A stretch of DNA of 64,000 bases. It comes from Dissophora ornata (taxonomy: Eukaryota > Mortierellomycota > Mortierellomycetes > Mortierellales > Mortierellaceae). The stretch spans positions 1 through 64,000 of the forward strand of contig MU616582.1 in NCBI GenBank assembly GCA_025201705.1, read 5' to 3'. A program made the position numbers and the translations under genes. Shown here piece by piece: positions 46,356 through 59,959 of this stretch. Under the pieces are notes generated by a model. It was not told the DNA's origin, did not search any database, and saw nothing but the letters and a program-made list of their open reading frames with translations. Numbering within the stretch: position 1 is the first letter of the stretch; each line of letters opens with the position of its first letter.

Positions 46356-49235
46356 ATGAAACCTGAAGCAGATTCTCGTCCTCACCAAAATGGGGCACAC
46401 GCCGTCTCGTTAGACAACAAGAATGGCTCAACATCCACTTCAATGAACATGGACGGCTTGGAAACAGGAGGGATCACGCCTTCAGGATTTAGCCGCCATG
46501 AGCTCGTTCGCCTGATGGTGCAATCCCTGCAGAGTCTTGGCTATAAGTAAGGATAACCTCTTGTCAAGAAACACGTGTTGTATCGGGGGATTCCTTCGCA
46601 GTTGGGAGTGCTGCTGAAAGTTGGCCCATGTCTGAGAGCAAATACCTGTCGCCGGTCATGCGACCAAACTTTGCAGCGGTGCTGCTTCAGCGATTATGGG
46701 TAGAAAAAATGCATTCGTCCCACGGTGTTACTTATGCCTACGCACCATTGTTTCTTGTTAAATTTGTAGAAAATCAGCTCAGGAGCTCGAGGCCGAATCT
46801 GGATTTCAGCTGGAGAGTCCTGCAGTAACATGTTTCCGAGAATGTGTGCTAAATGGAAACTGGGACGAATTAGAGCGGTTGACTGAGGAGCTGGATCTAG
46901 ACCTGACCCACAACGTATCGGTAAGACGTCTCCAAGTCACCATACCCTCTAGCGCACCGTGCTTTCAAGCCAAAGATAGTTCTGTTTGCAAGCAACGTAC
47001 TGACCTCAATGGCCGATCGTGACTACATATCGTTCTAGGTCAAGTTTTTAATCAGGGAACAAAAGTTTTTAGAGCTACTTGAGGCGCGTCAGATCAAGAA
47101 CGCATTAATGGTCCTTCGCTTAGAATTGACGCCCCTGAACCAGAACATGGAGCGGGTTCACACTCTCACAAGGTATAGACTGCGCAGCGTTATTCAGTTT
47201 TCTCTTGTAGGAAAAAGGACATGAGCGACGTTCTAATCATAACATTTCTATCTTTCTCATATTTCTCAGCTATATGATGAGCTCAAGTGCCGACGATCTT
47301 CGACAACGAGCTGATTGGGATGGTGCAAATGGAAAATCACGACAATTACTTCTATCCTCGTTGCAGAGTAAGCATCGATTTTGTCCTCCGAGGCGTATCA
47401 GTGGTCTCGTACGATGTCTGTGCTATCTGCTCCCCCAGATGTGCTAACCAATGAGCATATATTCATGTCTTGGGTGTTATAGAATTCATATCACCTGCAG
47501 TCATGGTCCCAGAGAATCGGCTGGAGACAATGCTAACGCAAGCTGTGGAGATGCAAATCAAGAATTGCTTCTATCACGACAATCGCAATACCTCGAACAG
47601 CCTTTACAGCGACCATGTCTGCGACAAGTAATGTCCTACTGGGTTTGCCCTTGCTATTTTTTTAATTGTTGCCCAATGACTAATGCAAATCTGTTATTTA
47701 ACTCTGACAGGACTGGAATTCCCTCAGTGTCACATCATGTACTGGATGGCCACACGAACGAGGTCTGGTACATATCATTCTCGCACGATGGAAAATACCT
47801 GGCCTCGGCATCGGCCGACCATAGGGTCATCATTTGGAATCTCGAGGTATGGCCAGAAAAGGCTTAAAGGTCATGATGCACCATGATACGCCATATAGCT
47901 GTGCTGACGTGGTTCCCGTTATCGGTGATAGACATTTGAGGCATTGCACGCCCTCACCGGCCATAGCAACAAGGTCACATGCTGTGCCTGGTCTCCAAAT
48001 GATTCACAGCTATTAACGGCAAGCTTCGATCGGACGGTGAGGCTTTGGGATGTGCAGGTGCGTATGTAGATATGTATACAATACTGCAAGAATCAAGAGA
48101 CTGCGTCCGATCTGATCTCGCATTGTTCCTAACCCTTTGAGTACGTTTTTTTGAAACAGACTGGAATCTCAACGTCGACTTTTCAACGACACGCCGACGT
48201 TGTCACGGGTCTCGCATGGCTTCCGGATGGCAATCGCTTTGTCTCTGGGAGCGAAAAGAATCTCTATTTGATTGTAGGTTCTTGTGCCATCGCTTATCCT
48301 GCCTCTGCTATCTCCTTCAAAATGCTCACAAGGACTCGTATCAATTCATAGACCTCGGTAGGCGATGTGGTTCACTCTTGGCCATTCCCTGTACGGGACT
48401 TGGCCATATCTGGTGATGGCAAGACATTAGTGGCCATGGCAGGCCCATTTATTAACGTGATTAGCCTTGAGGACTTCAACGAGATTAAGTAAGGTGACTC
48501 TGGGATGTTAATTGTGATCACTAAGCAAGAAGATAACAGTATCCAAGGAATGTTCACTAAGATTCGTGTATCACATCGTTCATCTGCAGCAAATTCGAAG
48601 AGACTGACGGAGTCACAGCCATCAGCCTATCCAAGGATGGACAGTTTTTGCTTGTCAACACTACTCTTAAGGTAGCCTTTATTGGCCCATGATATCCTGC
48701 GTTGCTTTTAGGTATATCGCGCACCTCGCTGACCCTGTACCTTTACTGTGTGTTGCTCTTCATGATATAGCCCGCTCAACTGCCGATGCACCGAGAGATC
48801 CATCTCTGGAGCCTCGCTGAGGGACGGATCATCCGTAACTTTTCGGGGCACAAACAAGGGCTCTTTGTGATCCGGTCCTGCTTTGGCGGATGGGACGAAC
48901 GGTTCGTGGTCAGTGGCAGCGAGGACTCCAAGGTCTATATCTGGCATCGCGAAAACGGAAACTTGCTCCAGACACTGGATGGACACTCCAAGGCAGTGAC
49001 GATGGTGGCGTGGAATCCCACGAACCCAACAATGCTTGCGTCTGCGAGCGATGACCACACAATCCGGATGTAAGTGCATTCCTTCTTACCTCGAGCAGCC
49101 TATTGCGCGTGGTTTTGCCAATATTTGTTTACTTTGACTCTAACAGCGCCATGTTTGTTGGGTGTGAGTAGATGGGGTACCCCCGAGGATGCGGAAGGGA
49201 GCCAGGTTCGGGTTCTAAACGGGAACAGCCCCTAG
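46356..49235 (+). CDS. GID7/WDR26-like subunit of the GID/CTLH ubiquitin ligase
   Basis: Twelve exons: 46356-46546, 46770-46920, 47039-47172, 47270-47367, 47483-47627, 47711-47846, 47932-48057, 48160-48273, 48352-48488, 48590-48671, 48771-49069, 49172-49235. They give about 558 residues from the first in-frame ATG, and all phases agree. A LisH motif ([20 protein letters not shown]) and CTLH region ([37 protein letters not shown]) lead into WD40 repeats: [76 protein letters not shown], and [20 protein letters not shown]. This order is that of Gid7/WDR26, which helps the GID ligase assemble and recognise substrates such as gluconeogenic enzymes. The frame is open without ATG back to 46068, so the N-terminus is uncertain. 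Confidence 0.93.
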
Positions 49236-49517
49236 ATCGAGGTCTCCCTGCACCTGCAAGGGCAAAAGCAGCCCAGATTCCGTAGCCATTGACCATAGCG
49301 AGATACTTTATTCTGCAGCACTCACTTTTGCAAATAAACTACTGACGTGATAATACCATGCACCCAATCACAGCCGCAGCAGGCCCCCGAAGGCTGCTTT
49401 ATTCATTTATTCTTGCGCTTGAAAGCACGCTTGGACTTTTTTCTTCTCATCTTTCCTTTTGTCTTGCTCACATCCACTCTCCTGCACAGCACACACCAAA
49501 CCATCAACTTCTTCTCT

Positions 49518-50867
49518 ATGCATACCATATCCCACAGCACACTATACAAAAACGATCCTTGGCACACACCGTCGCGCCCAGAAGTATACACCGCCGCTTC
49601 TGTGTCTACATCTAACGAGATCACTCCTCTGCCCGATAAGCTTCTCGGCCGTGTCCCCCACGAATGCTGGTGTCTCATCCTCAGCTTCGTCCCACCTGCC
49701 CAGTTGGTCCTTAAGACCCAGGTCTGCTCGCGATGGAAACAAATAATCCAACATGACCTGGCAGTCCCCCTCTGGAAACAGCTCGCCATCCAGTGCGATC
49801 TTGGTGAGCCAAAGAATTTGATCAAAGATTATCATCAGCTCGTGTTGGGGCATGTACTGCTGATCTGTGAGTTGTGTTTGAGAAAGTCCAAGAAGGGTGT
49901 AGGCTCAGCAGTGCCGCTGCCAGTGGTGAGAGAGGACGGGTTTGGAAAGACATGGATGTGCCGCCCGTGTCGGAGACGATACTTTGAGCGACGCCCGGAA
50001 CCAACACGGGAGAGTCAGCCGTCAGATTATGAGTTTCAAAAGGGTGTTGGCGGTCACGGAGCGACCATGTGGAGTATCTGTTCTGCTCCGGTGATTGTGT
50101 CGCCAACAGAAGGCGATGGCTCGTTGTGGACGAGCCCAATTCATGCTTCGTCGTTACTTTCAGCATCGTCTCAGCAACATGAAGAAAACCGAGGTGTGGG
50201 GCATGGTCCATCGACAACTGTCATCCCTCTGGACTCGCCCTACTGCCTTGAACATGCTCATGAGATTGGCCAGGGCATCGTCTCTGAAGCTCGATACCAT
50301 CACGGAGGCGACGCTGGGATCCAAGCGCACTGTGGGGCCCAAGCTATCTACTCTTTGCTTCGCCGTCGTCGTCGAAAACTTCTCTCTACGCTTCTAGGGC
50401 TCGTCGGATTGAAACTTCGGAGTGACTCTAAGCTATGTGGGCGATACCTGAGGGGATCTAAGGACGATCCATTTCGGATTGTAGAGATCATGAGGGAGAT
50501 GGAATGGTACTACGAAGAGACCAGCTATATTGAATACTTTGATCTTGACTACGATTCTGCGGACTGCAAGGCGCTGGCTCTTAAGGACTGGATCCAGAAT
50601 ATGGTAGATGAGAGTGGGTCCGCGCAGGAGGCGAAGGAAAAATACAAGGAATTAAATGAGAAAATTGACTCAGCGGACGTTTCAGACAAGGCCATGTGTA
50701 TGGTTGTCAATGGCGAACTTGAGCGGTTGCACCACGAAGCACCTCCGAGGTCACTGTGGCCTTTACTGGATTCGTGGCTGGACCATTGGCAGCATGGGGA
50801 TCACGAGTATCGACCACCGAACAGCACCTTTGACGTGGACTGTGAAGCGGGGGACTGGAGCGACTAA
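49518..50867 (+). CDS. F-box protein
   Basis: A single exon of 449 residues from the ATG at 49518; the frame is open further upstream (ATG at 49347), but that part looks like a pyrimidine-rich leader. An F-box lies near residues 40-90 (LLGRVPHECWCLILSFVPPA, KTQVCSRWKQIIQHDLAVPL, WKQLA). A Cys-rich segment, CELCLRKSKK then MCRPCRRRYFERR, could bind zinc. The C-terminal half is helical and acidic. The F-box would link Skp1 of an SCF ligase to an unknown substrate. I do not recognise an orthologue. Confidence 0.85.
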   Translation: MHTISHSTLYKNDPWHTPSRPEVYTAASVSTSNEITPLPDKLLGRVPHECWCLILSFVPPAQLVLKTQVCSRWKQIIQHDLAVPLWKQLAIQCDLGEPKNLIKDYHQLVLGHVLLICELCLRKSKKGVGSAVPLPVVREDGFGKTWMCRPCRRRYFERRPEPTRESQPSDYEFQKGVGGHGATMWSICSAPVIVSPTEGDGSLWTSPIHASSLLSASSQQHEENRGVGHGPSTTVIPLDSPYCLEHAHEIGQGIVSEARYHHGGDAGIQAHCGAQAIYSLLRRRRRKLLSTLLGLVGLKLRSDSKLCGRYLRGSKDDPFRIVEIMREMEWYYEETSYIEYFDLDYDSADCKALALKDWIQNMVDESGSAQEAKEKYKELNEKIDSADVSDKAMCMVVNGELERLHHEAPPRSLWPLLDSWLDHWQHGDHEYRPPNSTFDVDCEAGDWSD

Positions 50868-51407
50868 GCCGATTGATTTTCGATTTCTGTCTTTCTGCCT
50901 CTCTCTCTCTCTTTTTCTTTTAATTGGATAGTAAAGGTTGCGAAAATGTATGTATGCCTTGGTGTTCAACATGCCATAAGGGACAATGCCAAATGTTTTA
51001 TTTGCATACACAACTCGGTCTTAGGAAGTGTCTGGGCACTACACCATGCCTCACCGCGCAGTTTTTCAGGCCGCGGGCGGGGTGACGGTTAACATGCAAT
51101 TTGAAATCCTGTAAACGTTTGTGAGACGTAAGGGAAAAAATTAAACGGTTGCAGCCCGCAACTTTAATTTATTGGAAATCTGCAGAGCAAGTCACTGCTG
51201 GCACTGCACCCTTGCACCACCAGCTCTGTCCTATGGGTTATAGTTTTGGTGACAGGCGCGAAATTCAAAACAGGCCTACAAAAAAAAAATGAAGGAGCAG
51301 TCCTGATCGGATCGGAGCCATTGGGCTTCACAAGACCATGGATCTCCATTTGCCACCAATAATAGAAATCTGTGTTTATCATGTTGTTTTTTTTTTCATT
51401 ATTGAAA
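50868..51407. other. Intergenic between convergent genes
   Basis: Contains a CT repeat (about 50899-50925) in the F-box 3' flank and no coding signal. Confidence 0.5.
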
Positions 51408-54400
51408 TCATGTAGCTTCATGCAACTGGTGCGTTGCAGGCAAGGACAGGCGCTCCCCGATCTCCCTGTCTTCTTTCTCTTCACGGTCTGCTGCCTCTTC
51501 CTCATCCGTCGTGCCCCCGCCCGTGCACGAAGAGTGATCCATCATAATCGGTGATAGGCTCATCACAGTCCTCTTCCGGAGTCCACTTGGCGACCACATC
51601 AACGTCCGAAATTTTTGTGAAGCTGAGTGCGTAATGTTTTGCAGAATCGACAGTGATTTGCGACGGTCATGCGAAGGTGCCGAAGGTACTGGCACCGATT
51701 GGGGGTGAGTTTGCGTTTGGGTTTGAGAGTTATAAGTATCTTGACGGCGGTGGTCGTGGTTATGGTTATGGTGTTGAAAGAATATATGATGCGAGTGTTC
51801 TTTTTTCTGTGTCTGCGACGACGAAGAGGAAGACGAGGGGCTTTGCTTCTTACTGACAGAATGCGCCGGCAGGTAGTCGGGCGACGTCTCGGCTGACGAG
51901 GAGCAAGTTATCGACACTGACGGTGTCAACCTGAGCTTTGGTGGAGCAAATGACATCTTAGATTTTCCTAATGCTCCTGATCCCGTCCCACAACTTCCAC
52001 TAGGCTCAGGTCTCATATCCGTGTCCAATTCTAGGGACTGTATTGTACTGATCGAATCAGCTCGGAGACGGCTCTTTTTGGGATATTGTGGCGAACAAGG
52101 CGACTTAATACTGTAGGGGTGTGGAGCCATTGTAGGCGAGCAGGATGAAAAAGAGGTCGAGGACGATGTCAGGGTGCAAGACGTCTCTGAGGATCGCCCA
52201 GATCCTACGGTGGATGATCTTCGGAGTAACGTACTGCCGGTTGTGGTACTCAAGCTGGCTGGTCTTTGGTGCTGTGGCTGCTGTTGTTGGTGGTGATGAT
52301 GGTGTAACAACTGTCCTTGAGAGGAATGGCACCCATGGGCGTCATTAGGGCTTACATTCTCTCCGCTGCTTAAACTGTTATTCCTGCTCCTCCCACTCTT
52401 GTGAATCATTCGACCCATAGCAGTCCATATATTCTCCACGCTCTCCTTCGTCGTATCTAAAGGCTGCAACGAGATCAAAGACGACGCGCTTGAGTTGGCG
52501 GATCGCAGTGTTGCAGGCAATGAATGAGAGGAAGAAGTTAACTTCAGTCCGCAGTCGCCTCCTAGCGATACACCTTTCCTTGCAATCCTCTCGCTTCCTC
52601 CGCGACGCGATCTGGCAATTTCCCCTACACTGCTCAGTGTATCCAGTATCTCCATGTCACCTCCCATTGATAGCGCTCGGTCCCTGGTTGCCATCCCTGA
52701 CCCAATTGTGGCGACAGCATCCTCATCATCTGCTACCAGCGAGGAACTTGACTCTTTGTGGCTCCGCAAATGAAGACTACAAACTTTGCTTTTGATTTTC
52801 ATCTTGGACAACGAAGAAGACGATGTTACCGAGGTCAGGAAGGCATCGTGGAGCGAGGACGACTTCTTCTCGATCACCTGTGCTCGAGCTTTGACGGACA
52901 TGCTATGACCCTGCGCGCTCTCTTGGCTCTTCATATGGTGGTCATCTTGGGTCCCAGTAGCAGCTGCGGCTGCGGCGGCTGCGACGAACGCTTCCGGGAT
53001 GGAAGGGTGGCGACGGTGACCACTGCTACTGCTGTTACTATGTTGCTGCGGATCGGAGTTCTTGCGGAAGTTGAGGGAGAGTGTGCCAGCGATGGTTGCC
53101 GTCGCAGAGTTTCGTCGTCGGTCCTTTTCTGTGGAAATAACATTAAACAATCTTTTTTAGGACATTTGCGCTAAAAAAAAAAAAGATTTGAGGCAAAGAT
53201 GAATCGAAAAACTTACCACCCTTCTCCTGGCATCCTGCAGCGGCTCCACCTGGGGCACACTTGGCGCGGTCTCCAGACCCACGTCTTCGTAACAGCCGAC
53301 TTGTCAGTGAGACTGTGGACGACGAGCCACCTTCATCCTCTCCACCCGTATTCCAGCCTCCTGCAGTGTCTGTATCCTTCAAAGAATACAACCCTCCGCC
53401 TATATTACCCATTGAAGGTGAAAGGGGCACCATTCCTGCATTGTTATTGTTCGTCGATGTAGTCATTGAATGGAAGTAGCTCAGCGGACTGGCGCTGCCA
53501 TATCTACTCAACGACAACGCCGACGTCGGCTGCGGTGAGGGTTGTCCGAGCTGCCCTAGCTGAAGATGTCCCTGCCCCTGTTGTAGTTGTCGTTGTGACA
53601 CGCTTGTGGTTGTCCAAATATTCTCAGTCGAAACATCCTTAAACATGCTCTGCACCAGCGCTCTTTGATTCGGTTTGATGCTGTTATGGCTGCTGGTGCT
53701 TGACGTGAATACCCGTGTTACATCAAAGGAATGACTCCGTGTGCGAGTCTCGGGGAGTAGCCAGGGCATGACAGAAGTCGCGGGGTAGAGCGAATGCGTG
53801 GATGATGACGACGCTGAAGGTGGCTGTTGGTACTGGTCTGCGTGCTCTCTATCTAGAGATCCGCTACCTACCATACCACCAATACGAATGCTTTCGCGAT
53901 CTCCACCGCAGGATGCCACTCTGGCGCGCGGTGTATAACTTGACGCATTGTGGGACTCTGACAACTCACTTGGATGCGGCTGTGTAGAGTGATTCTCATG
54001 TTGAGACTGGCGACGGTATGTATGGCTATCCCACGTAGGTCCTGATCCACATGCATTCCACTTCTCTGGCTCTATCGTGACCATCGAAGACATTGCCATC
54101 ATCATCGTTGTGCCGTTCGAGGACGGCGCTGTCGCCGAAAGCGGGGGTGGCGGCATGAGAGGTGATGGAATTGCGGATGAGCACGAGGACCAGGGTGAAA
54201 GTGAGGGCGAAGGCGATTGTTGACAGACATGAAGATGACGTGTAGAAGATGAGAGACCACCAAGACTGCTGGCGCCAAAAATTAATGAGGAGGACCCAAT
54301 CTGATTGTTATGGCTGGTATGAGTTTTGTTGTTCAGCTTCCACGGCAAGGAGGATATAATCGTTTCAAAGGCTGCAATCTCTCGGGGCAGTTTTGAGTAA

Positions 54401-57400
54401 GCATCCTTAGCGGTTTGAATGCGGTCCTGAAGAGTGGAAACCCAGACTTGCTGCTCTGCATCGCAGCTCGCACCAAAGTCAACTCGAAATTGGTCATACA
54501 CGATCCTCCATCCAAAGCGTGTGTAGCCTAGGGCAGCAGGACAGAGTATAAGCAATAAGATAAAGGCAAAATAAAGTACTGATATTGAGAGACCGTACGT
54601 ACCATCTAGACGCGTCGTTTCCTGGAGCTCGCAGAGGCGCAATGGCAACCACAGTCTCGGCTCATACAGACTTGACTTCTTGGCCTTTACAACAATGAGC
54701 ACCGTTTCAAACAAGAAGCAGCCGTAATACTTCAATCGGATTGGCATATCGGGGGTAATCACGTACTCTAGCGCCCCGGCTAACACGATTGATCCCAAAG
54801 TCCCTGCAAAGGCCTTTGTCAATGGCGCAGGAGCGAGACCTTCTTGAACAGCTGGACCGAAATCAAAGTAGCTGTCAGACATCCCCCCAGGACTAGGCCT
54901 CGGCCCGTTATTTCCGCAGTAGTGACATCCGGGAGAGGCTGTGCAATGTTGAAGAGAGTGAATATTGAATTGCCCTGCGTTGTAGTTTCCGCCGTTTGTC
55001 GCGTTACCGTCGTTGTTACTGCTACCATTGCCACCAGCGCTTGAATGCTCCTTGCTCGCTAATGTTGTGGTGATGCCCACCTTTCTGGGAAAACTAGTCT
55101 CGGGCAGCTTTTTCAAAAACTGTTCCGTCAACAACTTTCTCTCCACAACTCTTTGAGTTTCATCCATCTCTCTTGCCTTATCTTTCATAAGGCGGTATGC
55201 TTGGTCGATATACTGGTACTCAGGGTCATCCTCGCTGGTGAGTCGCAGAATCTCCTTTAATAGAAGCGGGTATCGGCAGACACGCTGAATGGGTTTGATA
55301 AGGAAGTCCTTCAGATCTGCTCGGGAACTAGGACGTCCCTGCTGGGCCATGAGTTCTTTGCTCTCACGTTGGAGTAAGGTCATAGTGGCCTGGCCAGCAG
55401 ATCGGTTGATCTCCTTGACAGTTCTCATACGTAGTTCACAGAATGTGCTGTAGAGCGAGTTATCGCGATCCTACATTCAAGAAACAGCTCTAGTAAGTTT
55501 AATGCTCGTCTGACAACCCACAGGCCCATTGATACTCTAGTAAAGAAGAGGCGAGTGCTTACCAGTGCTCTGAAAGATTCAGCCAGGTCCCTGTACACCT
55601 TCAGCGGCGCCTGTTGCTCACGATCTAAATCGTCCACTTTGTTGGCCTCTAGTTTGGAATGGAAATCGCGATGCAAGGCTAACAATCCGCTGACGCATCT
55701 CCGCATCTTTGCAAGAATAATTTGTGGGAACCAAGACCTGGACTCCAAGATCCGCAGATACACCTTTTTGTGGACAAATAAGCGCGCACAGATTAGGCAC
55801 AAGCAATTAACCCTCAGATATATAATAGCAGCGAACGTGTGCAAGTATCATCAGACTTACATGTACAAGTATATCTAGATCGTTCACATAGCTCTCTTCA
55901 GTCGTCTCCAGCTCCAGAAGCGCATGCGACCGCTTGACAAAGCGCTTGATTTCACCTGCATCAATCACTGGGTTCGGATCGATGGTAAATGTTTCTAATG
56001 CTGGGCCCAGTCCTGATTCATGCTCAGGAGCAGGCTCAGCAGCGATCACAGTATTTGATAGCGGGAGGGGGATGTCCGAATTTAAGTCTTCGCGCGGCTC
56101 ATTTGTTGATACGCCTGTTACATCCCTGCCTTGAGACGTTTGTTGGATACGTCCCTCATCTGCATGCATCGCTTCTATACGACTTTGATCCTTATCCGAT
56201 ACTTGAATCTGATAATCCACCAGGTCGTCACAAGAAACCCTCGCTGTCCGTAGCACTGTCTCGACTTCAATCTCGCTACCATTCTCATCCTGGCCGATAT
56301 GACCTAGAGCCGAATTACCCGAAATGCGACTAGAAGACGGCATTGGCCCAATATTCGTAAGCCCACTGGAGCTGGGAAGAGCATCTGCCGTACGAAAATC
56401 ATCGTCGCTATAAATTCCTGCCATCCCTCCGCTAATCACTACCACCGCCGTCGTCGTCGCCGTCTGTGCTGTGGTCCGAATATCTGGCAACCGGTGACGG
56501 ACTTTTGCGTCCGGTTTATTAATCCGCCGGTCCTGCAGACTCAGAAGCGCTTTTTTTGAAGAGTTGAAACTCAATGAAGGCCGATGATAGGAAATGTAGC
56601 CACAGCTCTCGCTCCTCTTCAATCTTTGAGGCCCGTGTCTCCTGTGGCTACGCTTCTCCGATCCTGACTCATGCTTCCCTCCCACAGTAGTCGCAGTTGT
56701 GAGTGGAGTAGCAGGAATGGCTGCCGTCCCATCGTAGTCGGTGGCGGTGATAGCATTCAGGTCTTTGATGTCGTGTCCTGTAAGCATTCGCGACGACCCT
56801 GTCGTTCCCAATCCAGCAACCACGTCCAGACCAGGTGAGGTGGTCCTAGAAGAAGTGTTGCTGCTGCTGGGCCGCGAGTTCTGAATTAGGTCCGACGGCG
56901 ACAAAGAATGAACATCAAGAGCCTTTCCAAGAACACGCGAGTGTGTGGTGTTGTAAGGTAGACTCTGATGGTGGCTGTGCTGATGAAGACGAAGTCTTGT
57001 AGGGGTGTGCTTCTCGATAGGACTCTTCCGCATAGGAAACCGAAAGGACTCTAATCGTTTGGCTGAAGTCACTACTGCTACTGTACTACTATCAGTTGTG
57101 GCAGCGATAGGAGCGATGGAAACAGGTAGAACCGCAGCAGTGGATGCCGACGGAAAGCCTGAGGTCGAGTTAGAGGTCAAACGCGCGGATACGCTGTTTT
57201 GATTAAACTTATCCTCGTTGTCTTTTCCATCGTGGTCAATGTGCGGAAACGCGAGAGATGGCGGCGATGAAGAGTCATTTTTTTTCTGCGCTAGTGCAAT
57301 CAATTCCTCGCCATTTTCATCCGAACCATCAGTCACAGGACGACGATCACCGCCATCACAAACGTGTTCACCGTGTATGATGTGGCGAGACTGCTGATGC

Positions 57401-59959
57401 GTGGTTGTGGCCATTGTTACTTCCTCTTTCGTAGAGCAGTAATCTCTCTGTCTATTACAATTCCCACGATCCTGGTGACATGCCATGTTTGAAGTCGCCT
57501 CGTGGTAGCTGTCATTCTCAAAGACCGGTGATCCGATGCACTCCTTGATTTTAGGAAGATCACTTCTATCCGATGCTGAGGTATTGGATTCTGTAGGTAT
57601 AGGAGGAAGAGGTTTGTTTGCATTTACTGCAAACAACTTGAAGGATCTCCTGTATGATGGCCGGCGCCTGAGAGTTGCCCTAGAGATCGAACGCACGACA
57701 GGCAAGGGTTTCGCCTCCAGGAACCGCAAAAACCGCGGTGAGAGCTGTCTTTGTCGCAGCTCGGTTTCCCTCCTCTTCAGACTCGTTGCTGTTTCCAACG
57801 ACGGTGAATGGCGGGCGCCGCTAAGGTGTCGCTGAAATGACGGTGATGAGTAGTCCTCGCCCACGCGTCGCCATCTTGATCTCCCCTTGACTCGGAACCG
57901 TGGCTGTTTCCGCCACTGCTGCAATGGCGGGCTATGTTGCTGTGAATTTGCGATTTGATGAATATCGCAGTGAACGATATCTGAGGTCATCGTCGGGTTG
58001 GGTGTGGTAGCGGGTGTGGCCATACGGAACGAGTCGAACTCGAATGGCGTAGGGTTACAGATTTCCATGGCATAGGAAGACACTGGATTCTTTGTCGGTG
58101 GAGTACCAGTCGTTGAGGCAGATGGCGATGTGCCTATTCGTTTCCATTGACGTTTGCCATTGTCGTTGGTGATTAGGATGTTATGAAAGAGAAATAAAGA
58201 GTCAGGGATACAAAGTACAACTACCCGCGGAGTGTCCTTTCATCCTCAGAAACAACAAAAAACCCGATCGTCATCAACTTTTCTCTCGATCAAGACAAAA
58301 GGGTTTACCTTCATACTTCCTCACGCCACTGCTGTCGCGATCTATATCTCGCCCAAACGCCTGTGCAGACTCTCGGTACTGCTGATCCAGATCTGCAGAC
58401 CTCTTGGCCGCGACCAGACCCTGGTTAACCATGGCCATCACGGGAGGCCACGCAGTACTGCTCTTTCGACGCGGCAACAGCGCCTCCGTATCAGATCTTG
58501 AAACTGACCCTGAGGCAAACCGAAGACGCGCCATGATTTTTTCTTTTGGATTTTGGGTTATCCACGCCCAAGCCGCTTCCCCATCAGAATGCCGTCTACC
58601 TGTCCCTCTACCTTCGCGTGATGATTTCGTGGGCTGACTGAGTGATAGCGATAGACGTGACGGCGTCCACGGTCGAGAGGATAACACTAGTGGTGCGGAG
58701 CAAGGCCCAGATTGTATTGCAGAGGTATCTGGTGCCCAGCCCTGGGTGTGCACTTTGGGTCGATGCACAGGCAGTAATAATGGTGGAGTTGAGTGGTCCT
58801 GGATTGAGAAAGGATACATTGGGACAGAGGATTGTAGCTCTGCAGTGGACATATTGGAACAAAGAGGACGGTACCGTCCTCCTCTTGATTCTTCTCTTCC
58901 TCCTTGGAGTATAGCTCGGTGTGAGTCGAAGGAATGGCATCGAGGGGCAGTGGATGAATGGAAGCAAGAACGGCGGACTGGGGCATTATTTACATTGTCG
59001 ACTGATTGCTGAAAACTCTCTAGGGTGGAAGATGTGGAAGAAGAGGAGGTGTGCGCCAACGGGTAGTTGGACGATGGGGACGTGGATGGTGGTGAGTGTG
59101 AGGAACATGGAAGGGTGAAAGACGAGTCAGGAACATTGGAGGTCGTTTGAGAGCGTTCTTTATCAGGAGACGACAAGGTCGACTGATAACCAATACGAGA
59201 CCGGGAGCTATGTAAGCAATCGTGCCTACTACCCCGGGATAGCGAGGAGGAATAGCAGAAGAGCGAGGAGTCGGAAGCGGAGGAAGAGTGGATAGCTAAA
59301 GGGAGTAGCTGGTCCTGGAGGATAGCCTCCGTCACGGATCCTAGCCTCGATGGAGTCGATGAGGAGAGAGGACGCCGGGAAGGACAACAAGGAAGTGACG
59401 ATTGTGCGCTTGATCTAGAATGTTGCAAAGGCTGGCTATCCTGTTGCTGTTGCTGTTCATGTTGCTGCAAAGGATGGATGTGACTATAATGAGACGCACT
59501 GATGATACGACGGGTTGCAATCCTGTTGGCAGACTTCTGCGGTCGCTTAGAATGACTTGGCCTCCTTTTCATTACCGGAGAGGTTGCAGTTGGCGAGACA
59601 GGACTAGATCTCTCTGAAGGTGAGCTCGATACCTCGATAGATGTTGGGGTCGCTCCTGAATGTGGTATGCTCTCGGTAGCGCATGATAGCATTGCTGATG
59701 ATGAAGATGATGATACTGTGGCTGTGGTTGTGGTTGTTGCCGTAGCCTGTGGCCTATATAACGATGTAGGGGTGGTGGAAGAAGGTGATGGTGTCAGCGA
59801 CGACCTAGGTGTCGTTAGGCCATGAAGTGTACCGCGGTCGGGACGGGTCTTGTAGGTGACCGCATTGACATTGTGTGATTTTGAACAAGGCGTTATCATG
59901 ATTGAATCAGAGGACCGACAGAGATAAAGGAGTCGGTCCGCGGAGGTTGGTGAGATCAT
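51408..59959 (-). CDS. Very large RhoGEF with DH and PH domains
   Basis: Six exons, 58309-59959, 55861-58133, 55563-55763, 54603-55470, 53217-54527 and 51408-53128, all in phase, give about 2674 residues. The first 1280 and last 950 residues are Ser/Thr/Pro-rich and probably disordered. The DH domain starts late in exon 2 (HALLELETTEESYVNDLDIL) and runs through QIILAKMRRCVSGLLALHRD, DLKDFLIKPIQRVCRYPLLL (the conserved catalytic helix) and EYQYIDQAYRLMKDKAREMD. A PH domain follows (MPIRLKYYGCFLFETVLIVV; AEQQVWVSTLQDRI). Such proteins load GTP on Rho/Cdc42-type GTPases for polarity and wall growth. Which GTPase cannot be told. The length is well above typical fungal RhoGEFs. Confidence 0.9.
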